DNA from: Rhabdophis nuchalis
Lineage: Eukaryota > Chordata > Lepidosauria > Squamata > Natricidae
Assembly: GCA_039707465.1 (NCBI GenBank)
Contig: CM077643.1
Span: 334,706,919-334,770,918, forward strand
Reading direction: 5' to 3'
Length of the DNA: 64,000 nucleotides
Part shown: piece after piece, positions 32,196-44,375 of the stretch
Layout: each line of letters starts with the position of its first letter
Position numbering within the stretch: position 1 is the stretch's first letter
Notes under the pieces: model-generated
Told to the model about the DNA's origin: nothing
The model's database searches: none
What the model saw: only the letters and a program-made list of their open reading frames with translations
Made by a program: the position numbers and the translations under genes

Positions 32196-33702
32196 CAGGT
32201 AGGCCTTGACTTACAAGCACAACTGAGCCCCAAATTTCTGTTGCTAAGCAAGACAACTGATAAGTGACTTTTGCCCCATTTTTCTATCTTTCTTGCCACA
32301 GTTGTTAAATGAATCGTTACAGTTATTAAGTTAGTAACACAGTTGTTAAGGGATTCCCCGTTGACTTTATCACAAATTTTTATTTATTTATTTATATTTT
32401 AATCAAATTTATATCCCGCCCTTCTCTACGAAGGACCCAGGGTAGCGCACAGGAATTTAAAAACATACAAAACAATAAAATACAGAATTTAAAAACATAT
32501 TAAATTACAATCCTATGCTAAAATCCAAATTAAAATCCCCAGTTTAAAACTATCTAAAATAGCCCCGACGGGAGGTTAGGCTAGGCCGGCTTGCTGAAAG
32601 AGATGTGTCTTTAGACACTGGCGGAAGAGGCGGAGGTCCGAGATGGTACGCAATTCAGGGGTAGGTCGTTCCAAAGGGCAGGGCCCGCCACAGAGAAGGC
32701 TCTTCCCCTAGGTGTCGCCAGTCGGCATTGCCCGGCCGACGGCACCCTGAGAAGGCCCTCTCTGTGGGAGCGGATCGGCCGAAGGGATGTATGGGGCAGG
32801 AGACGATCTCGCATATAACTAGGCCCCGAGCCATAGAGCGCTTTAAAGATGGTCATCAGAACCTTGAAGCGCATCCGAAAGACCACAGGAAGCCAGTGCA
32901 GCTCATGCAGGATCGGTGTTACATGGGAGTGTCTCGGGGCTCCCATGATCACCCGCGCGGCTGCATTCTGGACTAACTGTAGCTTTCGAGTGCACCTCAA
33001 GGGAAGCCCCATGTAGAGAGCATTGCAGTAGTTGAGTCAGGATGTCACGAGTCCTTGAGTGACTGTGCGGAGGGCAGCCCGGTCCAGTAAGGGGCGCAAT
33101 TGGCGCATCAGGCATACCTGATAAAACGCCCCCCTGGCCACGGCCGCCACATGGTCCTCCATGGACAGCCGGGAATCCAGGAGGACACCCAAATTGCGCG
33201 CCCTCTCCACGGGGGCCGGTGTTTCGCCCCCAATGGGCAGAGTTGGAGTAATCTGGCTGAACCGGGGTGCCGGAAGCCACAGCCACTCAGTCTTGGACGG
33301 GTTGAGCCTGAGTTTGTTACTACCCATCCAGATCCGTACGGCCTCCAAACACCTCGACAGCACCTCGGCGGCTTGGGGTGGTCTGGGGTGGATAGGTACA
33401 ACTGGGTGTCATCAGCGTACAGATGATATCCCACCCTGAAACCATGGATGATCTCGCCCAGCGGCTTCATATATGTGTTGAACAGGAGGGGCGAGAGGAC
33501 CGACCCCTGATGATCACATGATCTAGAGACACTGCAACCATCATAAACATTAACCAGTTGCCAATCATCTGAATTTTGATCACATGGCCATGGGGATGCT
33601 GCAATGGTCATAAGTGTGAAAAATGGTCATAGGTCACTTTTTTCAGTGCCATTGTAACTTGAATGGTCACTAAATGAACAGTTATAAATCAAGGACTACC
33701 TG
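32196..33702 (+). mobile_element. Tigger-like miniature element split by an L2 insertion
   Basis: The left part (32196-32374) runs from CAGGTAGGCCTTGACTTA to TTGACTTTATCACAA. The right part (33510-33702) runs from TGATCACATGATC to AATCAAGGACTACCTG. TA flanks both outer ends (32194-32195 and 33703-33704). Rejoined in outline, the two parts give about 370 bp, matching the uninterrupted copy at 30726-31121. A small stretch of the family is missing at the join, probably deleted. Confidence 0.88.
32375..33509 (-). mobile_element. L2-clade LINE inserted in the Tigger-like element
   Basis: The minus strand runs from the [15 protein letters not shown] block (motif B end) through [29 protein letters not shown] and AFSVAGPALWNDLP to the 3'UTR (ATATCCCGCCCTTC complement) and an AAATA tail. 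Two frameshifts break the coding frame. ATCACA occurs at both edges (32369-32374 and 33513-33518) and may be the target duplication, though the transposon sequence itself also contains GATCACAT. Confidence 0.88.
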
Positions 33703-33704
33703 TA

Positions 33705-34689
33705 TTCATTGCTACATACAAAATTAGATTCTAAATTAGCCGCACTCGTTATAATAGTAGCTGAAGAGTTACATTTACAGACAAGGGTATAAGTAAGCTT
33801 GAAAAATCACAGTGATACATTGAATTGTCGCAGCCTAATCTCTCTTCTGATCCCTTTGCAGACTACCACTCCGCAATCTTGAACAGGAGGGAAAAACATG
33901 ATCTACTTAAGCTGAGTGCCTCCTACATGACCTACCTTACGTAGTAGAAAAAGAAATGAAGACTTTCCTCTCTTGGGTTAAGCCAGGAATAAAGAAAAAA
34001 ATATTTACAAGATCTTTGCCATCTGAGGTTTGTCTGGGTTGAATCCTAAAAAGCCTCACCCCTACCTACCTACTGCATTTCTCCCTCTCCCCCTCTATCC
34101 ACCTACCTACCTACCTACCTACCTACCTACCTACCTACCGCATTTCTCCCTCCCTCCCTCTATCCCTATAGCTGCCTACCTCCCTCCCTATTGTATTTCT
34201 CCTTGAATCTTATGGACAGAGTATTTTATGTCATATAGGATGACATAATACCTGTGGCCCACTGTTCTCTCCATATCCATCTACCTACCTTTTAAACAAT
34301 TTTTTACATTTCCGTTCCGTGTACCTGGCACAGGTGTGACATCTACACAATCTATATATATATCATTGGTGCCATACTTGAAAGGAACATTGTGTGAAAA
34401 TTTGGAAGCGATCGGTGCAGTACTTTTGGAGATTAGCGGTTTTGAACAAACTCTTGTTACATTTTTATTTATATAGATTTAATTTAAATCTTCAGGACTA
34501 GAATTGCTTCAGAAAATACTTAGTTTCCTGGTCTTACATACCTGTATATGTTATGTTATCTTTAATAAATTTGGAAAAATTGATGACATGTCAGGCAATT
34601 GGAAGAAGGTGAAAGGATGAAAGTAAACTCCAGGAAACTTTAAACAAGCCAGATACTATGTATTATACAGCTGATAATTAACAACCCTT
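33705..34689. other. No gene seen; contains a CTAC microsatellite
   Basis: A CTAC array lies at about 34098-34139, within a longer pyrimidine-rich stretch (34060-34205) with CTCC variants. No coding content. Confidence 0.6.
34098..34139. repeat. CTAC microsatellite
   Basis: About ten CTAC units, with diverged CCTCCCTC-type repeats on either side. Confidence 0.92.
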
Positions 34690-35034
34690 TGTTGTTGTTA
34701 GTTGCGAAGTCGTGTCTGACCCATCGCAACCCCATGGATAATGTTCCTCCAGGCCTTCCTGTCCTCTACCATCCTCTGGAGCCCATTTAGGCTCATGTCT
34801 ACTGCTTTGGTGACTCCAGCCAGCCACCTCATTCTCTGTAGTCCCTTTCTTCTTTTGCCCTCAATCATTCCCAGCATTAGGCTCTTCTCCAGTGAGTCCT
34901 TCCTTCTCATTAAGTGGCCAAAGTATTTGAGTTTCATCTTCAGAATCTGGCCTTCTAAAGAGCAGTCAGGATTGATTTCTTCTAGGACTGACCGGCTTGA
35001 CCACCTTGCAGGTCAAGGGACTCACAAGAACCCT
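34690..35034 (-). mobile_element. BovB (RTE-clade) LINE 3' end
   Basis: The minus strand (34698-34937) encodes LKYFGHLMRRKDSLEKSLML, RKGLQRMRWLAGVTKAVDMS and EDRKAWRNIIHGVAMGQTRL, which matches the C-terminus of BovB reverse transcriptase closely. Upstream pieces (ACCTGCAAGGTGGTCAAGCC on the minus strand) also fit BovB. The 3' end is GACACGACTTCGCAACTAAC and AACAAC. It is 5'-truncated. BovB is known for transfer between squamates and ruminants. Confidence 0.9.
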
Positions 35035-35084
35035 TACCTCCCTTGAAAACAATTCCCATTGCTAGATTAATCTTCCATTTTTGG

Positions 35085-36212
35085 TTGGATTACTTTTTAG
35101 TAGATTGTGGAAATTTTGTAGATGTAATACTTGACTTAAGCAAAGCTTTTGACAAAGAAGCACACAAAGTAACTACTAAATAAATTATGTATTTATTAGA
35201 TGGCATGACTTTTAAATAGATGGTTCAAAACTTTACAGAAAAAATACTGGCCAGTGGCATCTGATGAAACTGACATGAGGTATCAAGTAGGAAATCACCC
35301 AGTTCAGTGTTGTTTAATCTTATTAAGAAACTGGATATAGAGATACAGAGGATGTTTATCAGAACTGCAGATGACACAAAATGAGTGTAAAAGTTAATAG
35401 TCTAAAGAGTAGAAAAAAGGCTGAATATGGCATTAAAGAAACGGGCTAAAATAACAATTGTATTTAATATACAAATGAAAAGCTATTCATTTAGGAAACA
35501 GAAATCAAACACACAAGAATAGACTGGAAGATATCTGACAATACTTACGAAGATCTTGGAATTATAGTTGATTGTAAATAAAATGTGAATCTGTAGTGTG
35601 ATGTGACTGCAAAAAAAAGGCAAATGCAGTTTGCATTTATTTCTGTTAAGAGACAGAAATATAATGCACAAATCACAGGATATAATAGTTCAACTTTACT
35701 CTCTGTTGGACAAACCTACTCTTTAATATTGTGTCCAGTTTTAGAATAAGAACTCTTAAGTAGGGTTCAAACCAACTGGAACAAGGTCAGAGAAGGGCAG
35801 ACCGGCAGACTAGCAACTAAGTCTTATGGAGAGAGATGGAAGGATCTGGAAACATTTAGCCTTGAAAAGAAAAGCCTGAAAGATGTGGGTGGGGGTAGAT
35901 ACGATAGCACATTAAAATGTGTGAGAGGATGTCACACAAAAGAACAGGTCCCGACCTTCATTGTATCAAGTGCAGGATATGCAGTAATGGATCGGCATTA
36001 CAGGAAAGCAGACTCCAATTGAATGTGAGAAAAATCCTCAGCTAGTTCAATAAGGGCAATTTCATGGTGGAAACAATTAGCCAAAGAAACAGTGGGCTTC
36101 CCCATCTATCAGTCTGGGAAGCTATGCGTTAATGTGGATTCCTGCACCAAGCGAGAAATTGGGTTTTATAGTCTAAATGGCCCCTTCCAACTCTAGAATT
36201 TTACTGCTCTAA
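35085..36212 (+). mobile_element. CR1 LINE, older copy reaching back to reverse transcriptase motif A
   Basis: It starts at TACTTGACTTAAGCAAAGCTTTTGAC (frame VILDLSKAFDK, motif A) near 35130, then shows GAAGATCTTGGAATTATAG (EDLGIIV), GCAAAAAAAAGGCAAATGC and GGTCAGAGAAGGGCAGACC in CR1 order, and ends with GGCCCCTTCCAACTCTAG. Many stops and frameshifts. It is longer at the 5' end than the younger CR1 copies. Confidence 0.8.
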
Positions 36213-36301
36213 GTATATTGTGGACTCATGGAAGATTCTACTAATTGTAAAAAAAAACCTGATATACATTAAAATGTTAATATATTATACAATGTTTAGT
36301 G

Positions 36302-36361
36302 TACATACATACATACATACATACATACATACATACATACATACATACATACATACATACG
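36302..36361. repeat. ATAC microsatellite
   Basis: Fifteen perfect 4-bp units (TACA register), with no interruptions. Confidence 0.97.
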
Positions 36362-36569
36362 TTTTGGTTTAGAAAAAGCTTTCTAGCTTAATTGTATTCT
36401 TACCATCATTGCAAACATTCTACTGCTTTTAAACTATGATATTGTGAGTACAAATGAATTTAACAAATTTATTCCTATCGTCATCACTGTTAGACATAAC
36501 TGCCCATGGCTTTTTAAAATTGGTTGCACACTAAAAATGAATATAAGCCTATATACTACTTAATTATAT

Positions 36570-37195
36570 ATTACTGCAATGCTCTCTACATGGGGCTTCC
36601 CTTGAAGTGCACCCGGAGGCTCCAATTAGTTCAGAATACAGCCGCGCGGGGGATCCTGGGAGCTCCTAGATGCTCCCATGTGACACCTCTCTTGCGTGAG
36701 CTGCACTGGCTGCCTGTGGCTTTCCGGGTGCGCTTCAAGGTACTAGTAACTACCTTTAAAGCGCTCCATGGCAAGGGACCTGGTTACCTGCAAGACCGCC
36801 TCCTGCTACCAAATTGCTCCCACAGAGAGGGCCTCCTCAGGGTGCCGTCGGCCAGGCAATGTCAGCTGGCGACCCCTAGGGGGAGAGCCTTCTCTGTGGA
36901 GGCTCCTGCCCTCTGGAATGACCTACCCATCGACCTACGCACGACCACGGACCTGCGCCTCTTCCGTCGGGCCTTGAAGGCCCATTTATTTCGTGCGTCC
37001 GGCCTGGCGTAGTTTTTAAATGGTTTTTAGTAGGGTTTTATTAAGGTTTTAGAATCAGGCCAACCATTTAATCTATTTTTAAACGTATTTTATGTATTTT
37101 ATATTTTTACCACTGATTTTTATTGTTGCCTGTACACCACCCTGAGGGAGAAGGGCGGTATAAAAATTTAATAAATAAATAAATAAATAAATAAT
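36570..37195 (+). mobile_element. L2-clade LINE 3' end with open coding end
   Basis: The frame open to 37012 encodes YCNALYMGLPLKCTRRLQLV, HVTPLLRELHWLPVAFRV, then SHREGLLRVPSARQCQ, AFSVEAPALWNDLPIDLRT and ends FRASGLA. The 3'UTR has ACACCACCCTGAGGGAGAAG and GGCGGTATAAAAAT, and a TAAA-type tail (37170-37195). It is truncated in the thumb region. A short deletion removes a few residues before SHRE compared with other copies. Confidence 0.9.
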
Positions 37196-37519
37196 TTGCA
37201 CCTAAACAGTTGTGTTTTAAAAAAAACAAGCAGAAACTGTTTTCAGACTCTCTCTACTTGTAGTCTAATTTAGATTCTAGTATAATAGCATGCTAATTAA
37301 CATTAAAAAAACCCACGTAGCCCAATTCAGTTCACCAAACATTTCTGGATTCAATGTACCCCTGTCTAGTGCAAGGTTCATAGAATAAGATACAGTACTC
37401 CTAATTTATGTTGACCTACAGTATAACAAAGGTTTTGCATTAAGGATCCTTCAGCGGAAAGCTTCTGGTGCTTCCACCAGTCAAAAACAACAACACCCAA
37501 AGGTGTTTATGCATCATGG

Positions 37520-37760
37520 TATGACTTTTGCTTTCTTTCATTCAATTGTGTACGATTCTTAGAGATTGTATGGACAAGCCCAGGCAGTTTTCTAGGCATG
37601 TTTTTTCAGAAGTGGTTTGCCGTTGTCGTCTTCCTAGGGTTGAAAGACAGTGACTAGCCAAGCTAACTTTATGCCTAAGGCAGTACTTGAACTAATAGTC
37701 CTCTGGTTTTTAGACTGATGTCTTAGCCATTATGCCAAACTGACTCTCATGTTATGCCAG
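37520..37760 (-). mobile_element. tRNA-derived SINE, minus strand, old
   Basis: On the minus strand: AGTTTGGCATAATGGCTAAG (head), GACTATTAGTTCAAGTACTG (B-box region), AAAGTTAGCTTGGCTAGTC, AACCACTTCTGAAAAAAC, then GGGCTTGTCCATACAATC. The same body order appears at 45600-45822. Divergence is high. Confidence 0.6.
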
Positions 37761-38689
37761 AGTTGGTTTTAATTATAATCTGTTGAATGACCCAGTATAA
37801 CTGGGTCCACAATCAGGCTAAGCTTCTGATGCACAATATACCAAACCAGGATCAGTTGAACCACATGGTGAATTGGTACCACATGTGCACCCAGCCAATA
37901 TGCAGCCCTTGTTCAGTTCATCCTACACACGTTTTGTACAAAGATGAAAGAAGCATTTGGATTATAAGTGAACTACCAAGAATATCCAGTGAGTGAAGGA
38001 ACATTGGCTGGGTTGTATGATATATTAGGCTATCTAGAAGGTTGGTTGGTTGATTTTTGGTTTACATATGTAGTTGATTTATGATTCAATATGTTACATG
38101 AATCCAAGCAGTTGGTTTAATCTAATAGACTGTGGTATAGTTGCATGTGGGCATATCGTTGTGTAAACACAGTTGTTTTATGCCTTTTCTAAAAAACGCC
38201 TAATTCTCTAAAATACTTTGTGGCAACTCAGATGCTTTTGTATCTTTGTAAAACCACAGAGTTGTCAACTATTAAGCCCTGCTAACCATTCTGCATTTTC
38301 TCAGAACCAGCTGCTTGTTACTCAGTGAGTGCCAGTTTCATTTCAAGTATTCATTTTGTGTTTATCAAAGAACCTGATGCTATGAAATGCCCATATACTC
38401 CATATCTGCTCATCAAAGCATTAGCATGGGTTGGTTTTGTATTACGCAACAATTCTGTAGAGTCAAAGAGAAATGAATGAGTTTTAGAGGTTTTAAAATC
38501 CTAGTGGGGCAAAATAAAAGTCTCTCTTTTTCATTTGTTGAGGGCATATGTTAGGGCTGATGGTAGATAAGAGAAATTAGGCTGGCGCCGGATTAATTGA
38601 ATGGTGTCCCTTGAAAGAAGGCATAACTATTGGATCAGCTATAAACTTCTAATTAGAGATAAAATTATTTATTATTATTATTTTTTACT
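37761..38689. other. No gene seen
   Basis: AT-rich sequence. Not assigned to a family. The frame at 37787-37996 has no recognisable content. Confidence 0.4.
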
Positions 38690-38925
38690 GCAATTCAATC
38701 CTACCTTTCATTAGCACTCAATGTAGCATACCTTGGGAGAGACTATCACCTCTACTGTTGTTTCCTTTTAAAAAAACAACAACCCTGTTTGGTGATTAGA
38801 TTACAAGAGAATGAATGTCCCAAAGTCACTCAATGAGCTTTATGCTCAAGTAGGAACTTGAATCTGGGTTTCCCCAGCTCAAGAACAATACCTTGACTAA
38901 TGCATTATATTTCCTCTCTTACTTT
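38690..38925 (-). mobile_element. Probable tRNA-derived SINE, minus strand, old
   Basis: On the minus strand, GAACTTGAATCTGGG-type B-box sequence appears in complement (GAACTTGAATCTGGGTTTCC on plus), with CCAAAGTCACTCAATGAGC downstream, the usual order of MIR-like and squamate tRNA SINEs read in reverse. Ends are uncertain. Confidence 0.45.
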
Positions 38926-41639
38926 CAGACAGTTCCCCCATCATACTCATTTGCAAATCCTTGAAATCACCACCTGGCCAGTTAAGCTATTAAACCTTAA
39001 CTCCATCAAGATCCCATAAGATATGTAACTTTTGGCTTAGACTTCTCCCTTAAAGCTCAACGTCATATTTTTTGTCTGTCACAACTGACTAGACTTCAGA
39101 ATTGATGCTCACAATAGTATTCTAAAAAATTAAACTATAAATACTCTTTTAAAAGTCTTGGGATTATGTTCTCTATTGGAATCCAATCTCGACATTACAT
39201 CGAACAGAGTTAATAAAAAGTAAATTGTCCCACATGTCTTCTGCTATCATCTGTATTTATAGTGAATGAGGTCCATTTCTTACATTTAAGGAAATTCCAG
39301 AGCAGCGTATATTCTATGCCTTAAAAGTTCAGAGGTTTTCACCAGTCTAGAGCCTTCCAATATGCTAACTGGGGATTATGATATTAGAAGTGTTAAACAC
39401 ACTTCTAGAACATACGCTGGTGACCATTTGGTGACCAAGAATCCATGCAATGAGGCAATGGCTGAACATGTTTTTTGCCCTATGTTCTTTAAGGTAAGGG
39501 TTGCTCCCATTGAAAGTACTTAATTTCTTTCCTGTGCCACTCATCCAGTAGCCCCCCCCCAAATAATAATTAATTGAACAGTTTAATTGAGAGGAAATGC
39601 TGTTTGTTCTTGACTCTTGAACTAAAAATTTTTTTTAATAAAAATGTCCAGGATGTCTCTTAAATGCTCTGAATTGCATTCTCAGTCCATTAAAAATAGA
39701 AAGGAATTTTTTAAATGCAAATATTCTCTAACTTACTCTGGATTCTCATTCTCTGGAACATTATAAAAGAAAAATTACAAAGCCACAATATATTGTCTAG
39801 TATTTGCATTCATTTGGATCACATTTAAATAAAAACAAGGGGATGTACTTTCAAGTGGAACAACAGATGTCCAGACTATTTTATTTTCTAATCTTTCTTT
39901 TTAATCAGTTTTGCTTAAAATACACCCTCTTTAATTTGCCAGTTGAGTCTTATAAGAAATTCCTGATATCTCAGTCAATTACCTGCTCAAATTTAGGAAC
40001 CATAATCGTATTAAAAATAGGTCTACAACTAAAAGCTCAGGATTTGTGAAGCTTATTGCCATAAAGAAAAAGCAAATAAGCTACCTTGATAAATGTATGG
40101 TTTGCTCTGTCAACATGCAAGTTGGTGGTATTTACAGTATCTTTTAAAATTCCAATAAAATGATTTGGAAAACTGGCCAAGATTAAGTTGATCTTCAGAT
40201 TCAAAAACTGACCAAGGAAAGGGCAACATTGGAAGATCAATTCCTTTAAAAACTAGGAAGAGATCCATGGTTTCTCCCATTTGCAGTGGCTGGCAGGCTC
40301 CTTTCTTTAAGATGGTTATAGGCAGAACATAATATTCAAACATGTAGATTGAAAATATGATTCTAACACACATCATCCCTGCCCTTGAGTGTGAAATATT
40401 TTTGTGGTTTGCTCTTTTCCAGGATTGCTGGAGGATCAACACAAGGGCAGACCTGTTAAAGAAAAGCATTATTTTTGCAACTTTTTCTCTATAGTGTTGG
40501 CATTAATCACCAATACAATTGTGTGAATTTGTTTGTAATTGCATAACCTTATAACTACATAATTCCCAGTTATGGGGAAATTATACATTTTTGTGGCTTT
40601 AACTTCAGATAGTAAATCTGAGAGTGTTTTCTCATTTCTTAATTGTTGATGTAGTCTAAGATTTCTCTTTTCAAAGTCACAAGCATGTTAGTTCATTATT
40701 TTATCCTTCTGTTGTATTAACCATCACAGGCCTCCAACGACACATGCAAAACCATATATAAACCTAGCATATCCACATGATTTTTTGGGGAAAATAAAAT
40801 ATAAGTCAACTTGGTCTTCTTTCAACCTGAACCTGAAGGGTATTTTTTTCTGTTTCTTAGAAGTTGTCTGTATGTGGTCTATACACTAGAAATCTCAGAA
40901 GTGGCCCAATTGCTACTCATGATGAACGTTGCATTTTTAGATAGATGATGCATTTGTGGTTATGAGGTACTATTTCTTCTAAAAATTGTATTCTAAAAGA
41001 GACAAGCGTTTGAATGTATACTGAGGAAACTATTAAATATACTATTCTTTGGTTTTTAAATTGTCCTCCTGAAACAGATGGAGATGGTAGCTCAGACATT
41101 GCTATGATACTTTATTTGGCAGAGGCTTAAGTAGAGGTGCTACTTAAGGTCATCCTCTCAGATTTGTCACCTTTCCCACAATGGTGAGAGAACTTGGGCA
41201 CTGCCCATTCATCGAGCTACTGTAGTTGAAGGCAGCAGGGAGCAGATAGTTCCTACATCATTTATTTCTATTTTAGCAGCAGATCTGAGGGAGGTAAAGC
41301 TGTTCCCTTACCTCCTCTGTTAATCAAAGTCTCTCTTTCCTTTTCTTTGGACACCAGTCAGATTATGGTCACACAGGTGACTACACTCACACTCCTCCTC
41401 CTCAAATAATTTTCCTCCACTCGGATGTTTGAAAATCTTTCTCTTTTAGACATACCACATTTGAGCTCCAAATATTGGGACAACGACGAGATGGCTTTGA
41501 AGAGATATCATAACCTTTTTGCTGTCAGCTAATGATCATTCAAATATTTGCAGCCAAGAAATGGTACGACTATTGTCTCTCCTCCTTTCCTATCCCCAGA
41601 AGAAAGGGGATGCAAGGAGATAAAGAAAGGAACTAGGAG
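38926..41639. other. 2.7 kb without recognisable genes or repeats
   Basis: AT-rich. The frames at 39365-39562, 39804-40049 and 40110-40469 have no known domains. No tandem arrays. Confidence 0.45.
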
Positions 41640-41886
41640 TGTGGGTGTGGCTTGGTGGGTGTGGCATGGCTTGGTGGGCATGGTTTGGTGAGTGTGGCTT
41701 TAGTGGGCATGGCAGCGGAAGGATACTGTAAAATTCCCATTTCCTCCCAATCAGCTGGGACTCGGGAGGCAGAGAATAGATGGGGCGAGGCCAGTCAGAG
41801 GTGGTATTTACTGGTTCTCCGAACTATTCAAAATTTCCACTACCAGTTCTCCAGAACTGGTCAGAACCTGCTGAATACCACGTCTG
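41640..41886 (+). mobile_element. hAT-type element of the CAGTGGTGG family, 5' end lost
   Basis: The interior (GTGGCTTGGTGGGTGTGGC, GGAAGGATACTGTAAAATTCC, CAGTCAGAGGTGGTATTTAC) and the end GCTGAATACCACGTCTG match the family. The start (CAGTGGTGGGATTC) is missing and there is no flanking 8-bp repeat, so the left part was deleted. Confidence 0.75.
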
Positions 41887-41954
41887 ATATGTATGTATGT
41901 CCTTCCTGCCTTTTTTATTTTTATAAATAACTCGCAGCAAGCATACTGAATTTT

Positions 41955-42105
41955 CCTTCCTCCAACAGCAACACCAATTCTGTGAGTTGGGTTGAACTGA
42001 GAGAGAGTAGTTGACCCAAAATCTTCCAGCCAGCGTTCATGCATACATCAGGACTCAAATCCACTCTCTTCTGGTTTCTAGCCTCTAGCCTAGCTTCCCT
42101 CTTTG
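41955..42105 (-). repeat. Probable tRNA-SINE fragment, minus strand
   Basis: TTGACCCAAAATCTTCCAGC, then CATCAGGACTCAAATCCACTC and TTCTGGTTTCTAGCC match the order of the SINE at 45600-45822. The B-box region on the minus strand reads GATTTGAGTCC. The sequence is short and worn. Confidence 0.45.
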
Positions 42106-43697
42106 AGGGAGACGGGCAGTTCAGAAATGTGAAAACTAAATAAATAAAAATAAAACCACTAGACCAAATTTATATATAAGTGGAAAAAATATAGATATTT
42201 AAGAGGATTAACTATAACAGAAGACACCAATGAATGAGGAGACTAGAACCTACAGGTGGTCTTTCCTTGTGGTGGTTTAGATTAAGCCTCGACAGCAGGA
42301 AAAATGAATCACTGACTGGTAGCGAGAGCAATGTGTGAGCACAGGAAGATGTCGTTCTTTACACCACAAACAGCACAGTGTTTGGAGTTGCTGGCTTAGG
42401 TAACCACAGCAAAATTGCTATGGCAATATTTGAAGAGGAGGAAAAACTTATAGTTGGCATTTATGGATATTTAATTTACGGCAGACTGTCTTAAGACAAG
42501 ATGAAAATTCAGAAAGTGTCTCTTCTTTCCACAGCAATCACACCTCTGGAAATCTGTCTAGTTAAACAAAAACAAACAGACTTTCTCTATTAGCAATATT
42601 TCTCTCTGATTTAATTCAGCCGCCCGAGCCAACATAAAAGATTCCCTCAATTACCAACCTGGCATCATCCAGATGTTTTGAACAGGAACTCCCATCTTTT
42701 CTAGCCAGCAGTCAATTAAATCCAGCTCAGCTATATGACAGTTGGTTGGGAAAGGTTTCTCTAATGCGAAGCTGGTTTAAATACCACTTTACTACTTGAT
42801 TGGGGGAAGCATAATTTTCCACATGTCTACTTGCTGATAAAAGTCTGCACGTATAATTCAAATGTGCAAGTCTGCTTGTAAGAAATCCCAGGTTATTTCA
42901 AATGTGAAGGTTAGATTACATAGGGCAGAATTTACACTTAACCCACCGCTAGCCTGGTGAGAGGGCTGCAATCGAAAGAGGAGCAAGAAAAACTTTATCA
43001 GCCAGCTTCCACTTAGGCGATTCCTGAATTCCAGGTCATATTTCACCATCTTAAACTGATACCCGATATTCTATAACAGAGGAAAAATTAAGAGACTTCC
43101 ACAGTAGAAGCAAAAATGGTAGCGAGGTCCTAAGGCAAAATATGACAAGTGCTCTGATTTGACACTGAATTCATGTTGTCACAAGTATAAGCATGTTTTC
43201 TTGGATGTACCTCCTTGATGTAGCTTCCACCGCCTTTAATGTGTCTAACCTAATGGATAGGAAAGTCTGTTAGGAATGCAACCTTAGCTCTGCTGACTTT
43301 GATGGACTTGTTCTACCAGCAATTGTTATTATTGTGGTTATTAATAGGTTCAGAGATCTTCAGGAAGATCATGGTCACAGCAAAGTGGCGACACAGCAAA
43401 GCAGGCTCAAAAGAGAAAAGTCTGGGTTGGAAGGAGAAATCTCACTGCTGGTAGAAGAGGTTGCTTTCACTGGGCACTTACTAACCTGAATCCCCTTGTC
43501 ACTTTCCTCACCATGTCTTCAGGGCCATCAAAACCATTTGACAGAGTCTGAGGTTGTAGGCAGCAATGGGAAAGATTCTTTCTCTTGCATTTCCAGATAC
43601 TAAAATCCTGGCTTCTGGCATTAATACATTACTATACTACATAATTCAGATATCACTCTCTACCTGGCTCTTAAAATTGCTATGTATTAATATAGAT
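42106..43697. other. No gene seen
   Basis: No coding content or recognisable family over 1.6 kb, apart from an A-rich end at 42135-42160 that may belong to the preceding SINE. Confidence 0.4.
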
Positions 43698-44084
43698 CAG
43701 TGATGGCTAACCATTTCCAGACTGAGTACCCAAAGCTCTCTCTCGCACAAATGCATGTGTGCCTTCATGCGTGTGTGCATGCACCCTGCCCCTGTGCATG
43801 CCATGTGGCCCCCTTGCTTGCACCGACCCTGTGCACGCCCCCTGCACATGCCCTGCGCATGTATGCATGGGTCCCTACATGTGGCCTGCCCCATGCATGT
43901 GGGCACCCCCCCCCCCATGAGCCCTTCCCTCTGTACATGCACGGCAGAGCCCCAAAGACCAGCTGGCCAGTGGGAGGTGCACGCACATGCATGGTGGAAC
44001 TGAACTGGAATGACGGCTCATGTCCCCACAGAGTGGGCGCAGCGTGCCACCTCTGGTACACGTACCATAGGTTTGTCATCACAG
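43698..44084 (+). mobile_element. hAT-type element, CAGTGATGGC family, with perfect 8-bp target duplication ATATAGAT
   Basis: The ends CAGTGATGGCTAACC and GGTTTGTCATCACAG are 15-bp inverted repeats. Exact ATATAGAT copies flank it (43690-43697 and 44085-44092). The interior is GC-rich with CATG/CACA-rich DNA and the block GTGCCACCTCTGGTACACG near the right end. It has no transposase; the frames crossing it on both strands (up to 134 codons) are by-products of the CA/TG richness. Confidence 0.94.
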
Positions 44085-44375
44085 ATATAGATAGTTCTTT
44101 GTAGCTTCACAATATGTGCCCTAGCTATCAGTGCAATGGTTTTTGATTGGTGCAAAGGTTGATTTTCAGTTCTAAAAAGTTGCCAGATTGTCCGCAATCG
44201 GGATGAAATTTATCGCCGATGTTCCATCACCATATTATATATCCTTTTGTGTGTATTTACATATAGTTCTAATTAAATATTGCATTTTGTAACGTTTGTA
44301 AAGGGAATTTGAAAAATTCTGAAAGCACTTTCTCAGTTACTTTCCTATAATATTTCTTCTTGCCTTATATATGTG

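Noticed and set aside
43700..44104. His/Cys/Pro-rich frames on both strands
   Set aside because: They lie inside a precisely bounded hAT element and come from its CATG/CACA-rich core.
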